Source of the DNA: Micavibrio_A sp035759665
GTDB taxonomy: Bacteria > Pseudomonadota > Alphaproteobacteria > Micavibrionales > Micavibrionaceae
Direction of reading: 5' to 3'
DNA: 23,146 nt
Assembly: GCA_035759665.1 (NCBI GenBank)
Contig: DASTUM010000134.1
Location: forward strand, 1-23,146
The translations under genes were made by a program, and so were the position numbers. Below, in pieces: positions 9,332 through 15,743 of this stretch. The stretch's first letter is position 1. Every line of letters starts with the position of its first letter. The notes beneath the pieces were generated by a model that was not told where the DNA came from, did no database searches, and saw nothing but the letters and a program-made list of their open reading frames with translations.

Positions 9332-9649
9332 ATGACCGTAAAAGTTTCCGACGCCACCTTCGAAGCCGAAGTGCTTAATGCCGAAGGCCCTGTAATCGTT
9401 GATTTCTGGGCGGAATGGTGCGGCCCGTGCAAGGCGCTCGGCCCGCTCGTCGATGAATTGTCGAACGAACTGCAGGGCAAGGCCAAGATCGTCAAGATCA
9501 ATATCGACGAATCCCCGAACGCACCGACCAAATACGGCGTTCGCGGAATCCCGACCCTGATGGTTTTCAAAAACGGACAGGTCACGGACACGCGCGTCGG
9601 CAGCATGTCGAAATCGCAACTGACCGAATGGGCCGAAGGCGTGGTCTGA
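9332..9649 (+). CDS. trxA: Thioredoxin
   Basis: This is a cytoplasmic thiol-disulfide oxidoreductase that reduces protein disulfides and is recycled by thioredoxin reductase. The 105-residue product is a standard single-domain thioredoxin. It has the active site WAEWCGPCK at about residues 26-34 and the cis-proline loop RGIPTLMVFKNG at about 71-82. The ATG at 9332 has AAGGAA at 9318-9323 with good spacing. In many alphaproteobacteria trxA directly follows addA; here it is separated by an oppositely oriented gene, so it must use its own promoter in the region 9183-9331. A strong terminator follows its stop codon. Confidence 0.97.
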   Translation: MTVKVSDATFEAEVLNAEGPVIVDFWAEWCGPCKALGPLVDELSNELQGKAKIVKINIDESPNAPTKYGVRGIPTLMVFKNGQVTDTRVGSMSKSQLTEWAEGVV

Positions 9650-9668
9650 ACGCGCTTCGCATAAATAG

Positions 9669-9695
9669 AAAAAGGCGGCCATCAGCCGCCTTTTT
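9669..9695. terminator. Bidirectional Rho-independent terminator between trxA and infC
   Basis: A perfect inverted repeat has arms AAAAAGGCGGC (9669-9679) and GCCGCCTTTTT (9685-9695) around a five-base loop. The A and T tracts on the two sides make it work in both directions. It lies 20 bases after the trxA stop and 14 bases past the infC stop on the other strand, so it ends both converging transcripts. Confidence 0.9.
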
Positions 9696-9709
9696 GTTTG
9701 GTTCGTTTT

Positions 9710-10288
9710 CTATTCAGCTTTCGCGGGGGCGGCGGCGTTTTTGGCAGGCACCAGCATCATGATGGCCTGCTTGCCTTCCATTTTCGGCTCCTGCTCGACC
9801 TTGGCAGTATCGGCAAGGTCGGTTTTGAAGCGGGTCAGCACTTGCAGCGCGAGATCGACGTGCGCCATTTCCCGCCCGCGCAGACGAAGCGTCACTTTCA
9901 CCTTGTCCTCGTTGTCCAGGAATTTTCGGGCGGCGCGGAGTTTGACTTCGTAATCGTGATCCTCGATCGTCGGACGGATTTTAATTTCCTTGATCTCGAT
10001 AACCTTTTGTTTCTTCTTCGCTTCCGCAGCTTTCTTTTGCAGTTCGTACTTATACTTGCCGTAATTCAGAATCTTGCAGACAGGCGGTTCAGCGTTCGGG
10101 GAGACTTCGACGAGGTCAAGACCTGCGGCCTCGGCGCGGCGGATTCCTTCGGACACGGTGACGACACCGGCCATTTCGCCATTTTCATCGATGAGTCGGA
10201 TTTTGGGAACGCGGATTTGTTCATTGACGCGGGGGCCATCGGAATCAACCGGGCGGCGGGGGGGCTGGTTAAAAGGTGGTCTGGCTAT
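9710..10288 (-). CDS. infC: Translation initiation factor IF-3, apparent AUA start codon
   Basis: IF3 binds the 30S subunit, checks the start codon and the initiator tRNA, and prevents premature subunit joining. The 192-residue product has the N-terminal domain (PRVNEQIRVPKIRLI, then the conserved SPNAEPPVCKILNYGKYKYE), the lysine-rich linker, and the C-terminal domain with IKIRPTIEDHDYEVK and LRLRGREMAH. Homology begins at ARPPFNQPP, directly after an ATA codon at 10286-10288. A GGAG ribosome binding site lies eight bases upstream of that codon, and no in-frame ATG, GTG or TTG lies at this point. In-frame ATGs further upstream (10378, 10354) would add a tail coded by the leader hairpins and are unlikely. 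E. coli infC starts with AUU and is autoregulated through it; the AUA here suggests the same logic. Confidence 0.9.
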   Translation of the reverse strand: MARPPFNQPPRRPVDSDGPRVNEQIRVPKIRLIDENGEMAGVVTVSEGIRRAEAAGLDLVEVSPNAEPPVCKILNYGKYKYELQKKAAEAKKKQKVIEIKEIKIRPTIEDHDYEVKLRAARKFLDNEDKVKVTLRLRGREMAHVDLALQVLTRFKTDLADTAKVEQEPKMEGKQAIMMLVPAKNAAAPAKAE

Positions 10289-10320
10289 GGGACATTCTCC
10301 GTTAATTGTTGAAGCAAAAA

Positions 10321-10340
10321 TAACCGCTAACTGGCGGTTA
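10321..10340 (-). promoter_or_regulatory. Terminator-like hairpin in the infC leader
   Basis: On the minus strand a perfect 7-bp stem, TAACCGC / GCGGTTA, with a six-base loop is followed by a run of T (TTATTTTTG). It sits between thrS and the infC ribosome binding site. It could end thrS transcripts or act as an attenuator or 5' stabilising structure for infC. If the candidate promoter at 10350-10378 is real, the hairpin lies at the very 5' end of the infC mRNA. Confidence 0.5.
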
Positions 10341-10349
10341 TTTCGAGGA

Positions 10350-10378
10350 TTCATAGGCGTAATTCCGCTGAATTTCAA
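10350..10378 (-). promoter_or_regulatory. Candidate infC promoter
   Basis: On the minus strand TTGAAA (10373-10378) and TATGAA (10350-10355) are 17 bases apart, one and two mismatches from the sigma-70 consensus. Transcription would start near 10343 and give a leader of about 55 bases. This would make infC independent of thrS. No experimental support is available. Confidence 0.45.
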
Positions 10379-10409
10379 GGCATTTCGGGCCGAAGGGCCG
10401 AATTACGCC
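10356..10409 (-). repeat. Inverted repeat directly after the thrS stop codon
   Basis: Perfect 10-bp arms GGCGTAATTC (10356-10365) and GAATTACGCC (10400-10409) enclose a 34-base loop, which itself can fold through GGCC/GGCC. The outer arm begins at the first base after the thrS stop. It has no T run, so it looks like a 3'-end protecting stem or part of a larger thrS-infC leader structure rather than a simple terminator. Confidence 0.55.
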
Positions 10410-12392
10410 CTAGTATGGCGGTTGTGCCGCAATTGCAAGGTCGTCGATCGCCACTTCGAGGTTTATGACCTTCTGCTGATCCGACCCAAGCTGGCGGATG
10501 GCCACGTTGCGCTCTTCCGCCTCGCGCTTGCCGACCACGAACAGGTACGGCACTTTTTGCAAGGAATGTTCGCGCACCTTGTAATTGATCTTTTCATTGC
10601 GCAGGTCGAGCTCGGCGCGGATGCCCTTGGCGCTAAGCTCGGCCATGACTTCGCGTGCATAATCATCGGCATCGGATGTGATCGTGGCGACAACGCACTG
10701 CACGGGCGTGAGCCACAGCGGCAATTTACCGGCAAAGTTTTCAAGCAGAATACCTGTAAAACGCTCTAACGTGCCGAGCACCGCACGGTGCAGCATCACG
10801 GGACGCTTGCGCGATCCGTCTTCCGCCGTGTAGGACGCGTCGAGCCGTTCGGGAAGAACGAAATCGAGCTGCAAGGTACCGCACTGCCAGCTCCGCCCGA
10901 TTGCATCGCGGATATGGTATTCGACTTTCGGGCCGTAGAACGCGCCCTCGCCTTCCTCTTCAACAAATTCGAGACCCGCTTCGGTGAGGGCCTTGCGCAA
11001 TCCGTCCTCGGCCTTGTCCCAAATCTCATCAGAGCCTGCACGCGCTTCGGGGCGCAGCGCCAGCACCACGCGCACATTGTCGAATCCGAAATCGTTGTAA
11101 ACATTTTTAACGAGTTCGCAGAACGCAATGGATTCCGACATAATCTGGTCTTCGGTGCAGAAAATATGCGCATCGTCCTGCGTCATCTGACGCACGCGCA
11201 TCAAGCCGTGCAGCGCGCCATGCGCTTCGTTCCTGTGGCAGCAGCCGAATTCGGCCAGACGCAACGGCAGGTCGCGGTATGATTTGATCCCCTGATTGAA
11301 TACCTGCACGTGCGCCGGGCAGTTCATGGGTTTGAGCGCCATGAATTTCGTAGGCTCTTCCTTGAAAACTTTTCCGCCCTCTTCGGTGTTGGGCACAACA
11401 TCGGGCACGACGAACATATTCTCGCGGTACTTGCCCCAGTGGCCGGACGCTTCCCACAATTTATTGTCGATCAGTTGCGGCGTCTTGATTTCCTTATATC
11501 CCACATCGCGCAGACGGCGACGGATGTAGTTTTCCAGCTGGTGATAAATCACATAGCCTTTGGGGTGCCAGAAGACAGAGCCTTGCGCTTCTTCTTGAAT
11601 GTGAAAAAGATCAAGCTCCCGCCCGATTTTGCGGTGATCGCGTTTTTCGGCTTCTTCAAGCTGGTGCAAATACGCGTCCAGTTCTTGCTGGTTGCGCCAT
11701 GCGGTGCCGTAAATACGGGTCAGAACGGCCTTCGATGAATCGCCGCGCCAGTATGCACCGGCAACCTTCATCAATTTGAACGCTGTGCCGACATCGCGTG
11801 TCGTTTTCATATGCGGGCCGCGACACAGATCAAGCCAATCGCCTTGTTTGTATATCTTGATGCTTTCGCTTTCGGGTAGATCCTGAATCAGCTCTGCCTT
11901 GAAATTTTCGCCCTTGCTTTTGAAGTACCTGATCGCCTCATCGCGGTTCCAGACCTCACGCACAAAGGGCGAGCCGCGCTCGACGATCTTCTTCATTTCT
12001 TTTTCGATGGCAGAAAAATCCTCCGTCGAGAAAGGCTGGTTGCGGGCGAAATCGTAGAAAAAGCCGTTTTCGATATTCGGCCCGATCGTGACCTGCGTGC
12101 CGGGATAGAGCGTCTGTACCGCTTCGGCCAGGACGTGAGCGCAGTCATGGCGGATCATCTCCAGACCCTCCGGATCGTCGCGCTTGACCAGCGAAAGGCT
12201 GACATCCTTTTCGATCGGCAGGGACAGGTCGGACAGCACACCGTCGATTTTGGCGGCCACAACGGCCTTCGCAAGGCTCTTCGAGATGCTCTCGGCGATC
12301 GTCAGGCCCGTCGTGCCGGCCGGATAAGCGCGCTTGGCGCCGTCGGGCAGGGTCACGGTAATCTCTTTCAGGGCGCGTTGGGCGTCAGCCAT
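10410..12392 (-). CDS. thrS: Threonine--tRNA ligase
   Basis: This class II synthetase charges tRNA-Thr and hydrolyses mischarged Ser-tRNA-Thr. At 660 residues it has the full bacterial length. The N-terminal TGS domain spans about 1-70. The editing domain follows with zinc-type histidines in IRHDCAHVLAEA (H82, H86) and GDWLDLCRGPH. The catalytic core carries LKPMNCPAHVQVF (C358, zinc ligand) and class II motif 2 around FGCCHRNEAHGALHGL. The C-terminal anticodon-binding domain includes PVQCVVATI and VVGKREAEERNVAIR. The start at 12392 (MADAQRALKEITV) fits the family. infC follows on the same strand after a structured 121-base gap. Confidence 0.97.
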   Translation of the reverse strand: MADAQRALKEITVTLPDGAKRAYPAGTTGLTIAESISKSLAKAVVAAKIDGVLSDLSLPIEKDVSLSLVKRDDPEGLEMIRHDCAHVLAEAVQTLYPGTQVTIGPNIENGFFYDFARNQPFSTEDFSAIEKEMKKIVERGSPFVREVWNRDEAIRYFKSKGENFKAELIQDLPESESIKIYKQGDWLDLCRGPHMKTTRDVGTAFKLMKVAGAYWRGDSSKAVLTRIYGTAWRNQQELDAYLHQLEEAEKRDHRKIGRELDLFHIQEEAQGSVFWHPKGYVIYHQLENYIRRRLRDVGYKEIKTPQLIDNKLWEASGHWGKYRENMFVVPDVVPNTEEGGKVFKEEPTKFMALKPMNCPAHVQVFNQGIKSYRDLPLRLAEFGCCHRNEAHGALHGLMRVRQMTQDDAHIFCTEDQIMSESIAFCELVKNVYNDFGFDNVRVVLALRPEARAGSDEIWDKAEDGLRKALTEAGLEFVEEEGEGAFYGPKVEYHIRDAIGRSWQCGTLQLDFVLPERLDASYTAEDGSRKRPVMLHRAVLGTLERFTGILLENFAGKLPLWLTPVQCVVATITSDADDYAREVMAELSAKGIRAELDLRNEKINYKVREHSLQKVPYLFVVGKREAEERNVAIRQLGSDQQKVINLEVAIDDLAIAAQPPY

Positions 12393-12433
12393 GGGTTTTC
12401 TCGGAAAAATTTGCGGTTACAGGGTCAGGTTTT

Positions 12434-12490
12434 AAGCTTTATCCCATAAAAACCGCCGGTGTCGAGGGTTTTTGCCCTTAAAGAAAGCTT
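12434..12490 (-). promoter_or_regulatory. Nested inverted repeats in the thrS leader region
   Basis: An outer pair, AAGCTTT (12434-12440) and AAAGCTT (12484-12490), encloses an inner pair, AAAAACC (12448-12454) and GGTTTTT (12467-12473), with a 12-base loop. On the minus strand the inner hairpin ends in a T run, so it resembles a terminator. It lies about 55 bases before the thrS start. It may be an attenuator, a terminator for upstream antisense transcription, or a chance AT-rich structure. A weak promoter-like TCGACA/GATAAA pair overlaps it. Confidence 0.35.
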
Positions 12491-12524
12491 GTTTTCATTG
12501 TCATAATTTAACAAAACAAACGGC

Positions 12525-13154
12525 ATGAATTTTATTGTCGTCCAGACCGCCTTCGATCTATGGGCCCGTAGCTACGATGCCGACGCCGCTTTGCGCGCAG
12601 GTTGGGTCGCACATGAAAAGGTTGCGCAGGCTGTCTGCGCTCACAAGCCCGCCCTTCCTGTCAGGCATGCTGTCGATCTGGGAACCGGAACGGGGCTAGT
12701 TCTTTCCTATCTCAAGAACGAATTCGCAGCGGCCAGGCTTACAGGCGTCGACCTGTCGGTAAAAATGCTTGAAGAGTGCCGCAAAAAAGCGCTCGCCCAC
12801 CGTCTGGTGCAGCATAATCTTGCACAAAGCCACTGGCCACTGAACGAGGGCGGTGCGCAGGTCGTAACCGCTTCGGGAGTTTTGGAATTCGTGCGGGACA
12901 GCGCCGGTTCCGTTAAAAATGCTGCAGCAATTTTGCAAAAAGGCGGCCTTGCCGTAATAACGCACCAGCCGCCGCATATAGGCAAAAAGCCCCCGATCGG
13001 ATCGGGGGCAACCTTCAGCCATCTACCGTCCGAAATGGCCGATTCTTTTACAAAAGCGGGGATGGGAATCCTGGAACACAATCAGTTTGCCGCTTATCGC
13101 TGTCTTGGGAGCATCACCCATTACGGGCTTATCGCAGCGCACAAACTCGGTTGA
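12525..13154 (+). CDS. Class I SAM-dependent methyltransferase (first of two paralogues)
   Basis: The 209-residue product has a Rossmann-type methyltransferase fold. Motif I is AVDLGTGTGLVL (residues 49-60), motif II is the acidic LTGVDLS, and motif IV lies around VVTASGVLEFVRD. A post-motif region follows with LQKGGLAVITHQPP. The substrate is unknown. It resembles the methyltransferase at 13618-14304 in order of motifs, in SHWPLNEG versus DHWPMESG, and in the closing YGLIAA versus YRLIAA, so the two are probably diverged duplicates. The ATG at 12525 has no clear ribosome binding site. The 3' end overlaps the convergent GNAT-like gene by 34 bases, and a terminator serving that gene is built into this coding sequence. 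It is divergent from thrS. Confidence 0.8.
   Translation: MNFIVVQTAFDLWARSYDADAALRAGWVAHEKVAQAVCAHKPALPVRHAVDLGTGTGLVLSYLKNEFAAARLTGVDLSVKMLEECRKKALAHRLVQHNLAQSHWPLNEGGAQVVTASGVLEFVRDSAGSVKNAAAILQKGGLAVITHQPPHIGKKPPIGSGATFSHLPSEMADSFTKAGMGILEHNQFAAYRCLGSITHYGLIAAHKLG
12984..13009 (-). terminator. Rho-independent terminator for the GNAT-like gene, inside the methyltransferase CDS
   Basis: On the minus strand perfect 9-bp GC-rich arms, GCCCCCGAT (12989-12997 as read on plus) and ATCGGGGGC (13001-13009), with a three-base loop are followed by TTTTT. It lies 112 bases past the stop of the minus-strand gene ending at 13121. On the plus strand the same bases encode GKKPPIGSGA of the first methyltransferase and have no T run after them. 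Confidence 0.75.
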
Positions 13155-13552
13155 ATCACGCTCCGGTCGAGGGAAGACGGGCGGTACATTTCTGTACAAG
13201 AGGAGATTCCCCAGAAGCCCCGGGCCTTGAAAAATTTGAACAGCTGGTGGCGCGTAAGGCTGCCTTCCTGACGGTCCGATGGCGCAGCATACACCACGAT
13301 ACCGATATTGTATTTGTCCGCCAGCCTCGTCAAAGCCTGAACCGCTTTACCGGCATGTCCTTTTCCCTTTTCCAAGGACATAAGACTGAACAACTCCACC
13401 TGATAATCTTTTAGAGGACGGCGGTTATCGAGAATTTCCATCAATACTTTGTCATCGTACAGACGCTGCGTCGGCCTTTCGGGATTTACCGCTTGTTTCG
13501 TAACGGCCTGAAATTCTTTAAGAAACGCTTCTTTATCAAATAATTTTGTCAT
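13121..13552 (-). CDS. GNAT-like N-acetyltransferase family protein
   Basis: This small protein of about 143 residues looks like a compact GNAT acetyltransferase. The pattern supporting this is VELFSLMSLEKGKGHAGKA (acetyl-CoA pyrophosphate-loop-like, near residues 52-70), then ALTRLADKYNIGIVVYAAP and a C-terminal HQLFKFFKARGF, close to the usual end of the fold. Similar short, phage-like GNAT proteins often carry the GKGHA pattern. The substrate is unknown and the assignment is by pattern only. I chose the ATG at 13552 (MTKLFDKEAF); an in-frame GTG at 13594 would add 14 residues, and neither start has a clear ribosome binding site. It lies between two plus-strand methyltransferases and overlaps the first by 34 bases. 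The residues after the GNAT-like part (SLDRSVIQPSLCAAISP) are probably shaped by this overlap. Confidence 0.6.
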   Translation of the reverse strand: MTKLFDKEAFLKEFQAVTKQAVNPERPTQRLYDDKVLMEILDNRRPLKDYQVELFSLMSLEKGKGHAGKAVQALTRLADKYNIGIVVYAAPSDRQEGSLTRHQLFKFFKARGFWGISSCTEMYRPSSLDRSVIQPSLCAAISP

Positions 13553-13601
13553 AATGAACAAACTATCGGGCAGAATGAGCATATTGTCCAGCACAAAATA
13601 A

Positions 13602-13619
13602 ATGTTAATGTTTTAACAT
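13602..13619. repeat. Inverted repeat overlapping the second methyltransferase start codon
   Basis: A perfect 7-bp pair, ATGTTAA and TTAACAT, with a four-base loop ends on the AT of the ATG at 13618. As RNA it would hide the start codon; as DNA it could be an operator in the divergent 65-base promoter region. The AT-rich composition makes chance possible. Confidence 0.35.
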
Positions 13620-14304
13620 GTTGAATCGGCTCTTGAATTTTTACCAACGTCATGCCGCCCGGCGTATGTTCGCCCGATGGTCGCCCATTTATGAGCAGGA
13701 AGTTGCGGAAAATGCCTATAGCGCCGCCGACGAGGTCGCCAGGGCCTCTATCAAACACCTGGCCCGCTCAGCTCCGCAGGTACCGAAAATAGCCGATATC
13801 GGCATCGGCACGGGGCTGCTCGCCCAGCAGATTTTCGACGCCATGCCATGCCGCATCACGGGCCTTGATTTCACTGAAGACATGATGGCTACGTGCGCCG
13901 CGCGCGAGGTGACGGAATTGCTGGTCAAGTGCGATGTGGGACGCGATCATTGGCCCATGGAATCGGGCTCGCAGGACGCTGTGCTCAGTGCGGGCCTGCT
14001 GGAATATCTGACCCCGGATATGCTGCAACATTTCCTCTTGGAATCGGCGCGCGTCTTGCAGAAAAACGGGCTTCTCGTATTCACCTACATGCCGCAAAAT
14101 CCGGGCACGAAACAAATCATGTTGTGGCAGGGCCATTCAGGCACTTACCTGATTTGCGGCTACAAGGCGGAAGAAATCGAAGCTCTTTTGAAGCGCAGCA
14201 ATTTCACAGTCCTCGAACACAGCCAGCCGTTCAAAGGCTGCGTCTTTCATGACGGATCATCGTACAATTACCGTCTGATTGCGGCCGGCGCGGACACGGC
14301 CTAG
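13618..14304 (+). CDS. Class I SAM-dependent methyltransferase (second of two paralogues)
   Basis: The 228-residue product has motif I IADIGIGTGLLAQQ (about 58-71), motif II ITGLDFTEDMM, motif IV around AVLSAGLLEYLTPD and the hydrophobic strand KNGLLVFTYMP. It is related to the methyltransferase at 12525-13154 but carries an extra 17-residue N-terminal extension rich in Arg. The target is not predictable. The ATG at 13618 is the furthest upstream possible start because an in-frame TAA lies at 13606-13608. No Shine-Dalgarno is visible, and M17 (13666) is an alternative. The stop TAG shares CTAG with the stop codon of the convergent hlyD-type gene, so no untranslated space separates them. Confidence 0.82.
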   Translation: MLNRLLNFYQRHAARRMFARWSPIYEQEVAENAYSAADEVARASIKHLARSAPQVPKIADIGIGTGLLAQQIFDAMPCRITGLDFTEDMMATCAAREVTELLVKCDVGRDHWPMESGSQDAVLSAGLLEYLTPDMLQHFLLESARVLQKNGLLVFTYMPQNPGTKQIMLWQGHSGTYLICGYKAEEIEALLKRSNFTVLEHSQPFKGCVFHDGSSYNYRLIAAGADTA

Positions 14305-15740
14305 CGTTCGTTCATCGATCTGTCGAGCGTTTTTACGAAAGGTTTCAGGATATATTGCATGACCGTCTTTTCGCCAGTCAGGATATCAACGGTCGCCACC
14401 ATTCCCGGGATAATCGGCAAAGTCTGATCCCTGCGGTGAAGGGCGTTTTCCGTGGTCAGAACGCGGACATTGTAGAAGCTTTCCCCCTTCTCGTCCGTAA
14501 CGGCGTCCGGCGAAATGCCGACCACCTTGCCGGGAAGGCCGCCATAGATAGAAAAATCATAAGCGCTGATCTTCACCATGGCGGGCTGGTCGGGGTAAAG
14601 GAAGGCTATGTCCTTGGGCTTGATGCGGGCCTCTACCAGAAGCTGGTCGTCCTTGGGCACGATCTCGATGAAATCCTGGCCCGGCTGGACGACGCCGCCG
14701 ACGGTGTAGACTTTCACATCCTTTACATAGCCGTTCACCGGGGATTTGATTTCGGTGCGGGATTTGCGGTCAGCGATTCCGACAAGGCCTTTCTTGATGG
14801 CCTCCATCTCGACCATTTTGGCCGCAAGCTCCGTCTGGGCCGTCGCCCGGGCGGTCGATTCAAGATCCTTGATGCGGGCTTCGGCCTCGGCAATCGCCGC
14901 GCGGGCGCGCGGGATCGCGGAATTGACGCTGTTTTGCTCCGTAACACGTTCTTTAATTGTGCGCTGTATCTGCAGCAATTCCATCTTCGGGGCAGATCCC
15001 CGGGCCACCAGAGGCTCGACCATGGCCTTCTCCTCGCGGGCAAGGGCGGTCTGGCCGGCCAGGTCGTTCGATTTAATCTGAAGCTCGCTAAGCTCCTGCG
15101 CCCTCTGGCTTTTTTGCTGTTGCAGGATGATGGTCTGGCCGTTGATTTTGTCCTGATTGGCGCGGTAGGCGGCCAATTCCTCAGAAACCGCCTTCGGCGC
15201 CTTTTCCATGACTTCAGCCGGAAATTCGGGCGGCTTGCCGTCGACTTCAGCCTGAAGCCGCGCCACAGTGGCCATCAGGCCCAGATACCGCGCTTCGCCG
15301 GAGCCGAGCTCGGCGCCGGCAGCGACTTCGGATAGACGCGCGACGGTCTGGCCGGCCTTAACCTCGTCGCCTTCCTTGACGAGCACTTCCTGAATGATGC
15401 CGCCTTCGAGTGAGGAAAGTTTTTGCACCTCCCTGGAGGGAATGATCTTGCCTTCGCCACGCGTGGTTTCCTCGAGCTTCGCAAAGGTCGCCCAGAGGAA
15501 GAAAATTATAAAGAAGCCGCAAATCACCAGCATGATGATATGTCGCGAGAGCGGCAGATCCTCGTCCGTGTCCAGCACGCGGTCCATATGCGCCGCGGCC
15601 TTGGCCATCTGGTTTTGCATCCAGCCCTGGCGTTCCTTGTTCATCGCCTCTTCGAGCGGCGCGTCGCGACCAGCCATCTGCGCCATGGCCTTGGCGAGGT
15701 TGGGATCGTTTCCGGTGATGGTCTTTACGGGTTTTGCCAT
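14301..15740 (-). CDS. Type I secretion periplasmic adaptor, HlyD family
   Basis: This membrane fusion protein bridges the inner-membrane ABC exporter and the TolC-family channel. The 479 residues start with a cytoplasmic tail of about 65 residues, then a single membrane anchor IIMLVICGFFIIFFLWATF (about 68-86). A lipoyl/barrel-sandwich half includes GEGKIIPSREVQKLSSLEGG and VKEGDEVKAGQTVARL. A long coiled-coil hairpin (about 155-300, rich in Glu, Ala, Lys and Arg) follows, and then the second lipoyl half IKSPVNGYVKDVKVYTVGGVV and beta-barrel parts. The ending KTVMQYILKPFVKTLDRSMNER is the normal C-terminus of type I adaptors. It starts three bases after the exporter stop, so it is co-transcribed and probably translationally coupled. 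Confidence 0.93.
   Translation of the reverse strand: MAKPVKTITGNDPNLAKAMAQMAGRDAPLEEAMNKERQGWMQNQMAKAAAHMDRVLDTDEDLPLSRHIIMLVICGFFIIFFLWATFAKLEETTRGEGKIIPSREVQKLSSLEGGIIQEVLVKEGDEVKAGQTVARLSEVAAGAELGSGEARYLGLMATVARLQAEVDGKPPEFPAEVMEKAPKAVSEELAAYRANQDKINGQTIILQQQKSQRAQELSELQIKSNDLAGQTALAREEKAMVEPLVARGSAPKMELLQIQRTIKERVTEQNSVNSAIPRARAAIAEAEARIKDLESTARATAQTELAAKMVEMEAIKKGLVGIADRKSRTEIKSPVNGYVKDVKVYTVGGVVQPGQDFIEIVPKDDQLLVEARIKPKDIAFLYPDQPAMVKISAYDFSIYGGLPGKVVGISPDAVTDEKGESFYNVRVLTTENALHRRDQTLPIIPGMVATVDILTGEKTVMQYILKPFVKTLDRSMNER
14304..14334 (+). terminator. Candidate terminator of the second methyltransferase, inside the adaptor gene
   Basis: Directly after the stop codon a stem CGTTCG (14305-14310) and CGAGCG (14324-14329), with one G-T pair and a 13-base loop, is followed by TTTTT on the plus strand. 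The stem is short, so confidence is moderate. The bases also encode the last residues of the minus-strand HlyD-type protein. Confidence 0.45.
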
Positions 15741-15743
15741 GGT

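Noticed and set aside
10293..10295. ATG just after the infC ribosome binding site
   Set aside because: It is out of frame with infC and only two bases from the GGAG, too close to serve as its start.
10289..10378. ATG starts for infC at 10378 or 10354
   Set aside because: The added residues are coded by leader hairpins, do not resemble IF3, and the ribosome binding site lies eight bases before the ATA at 10288.
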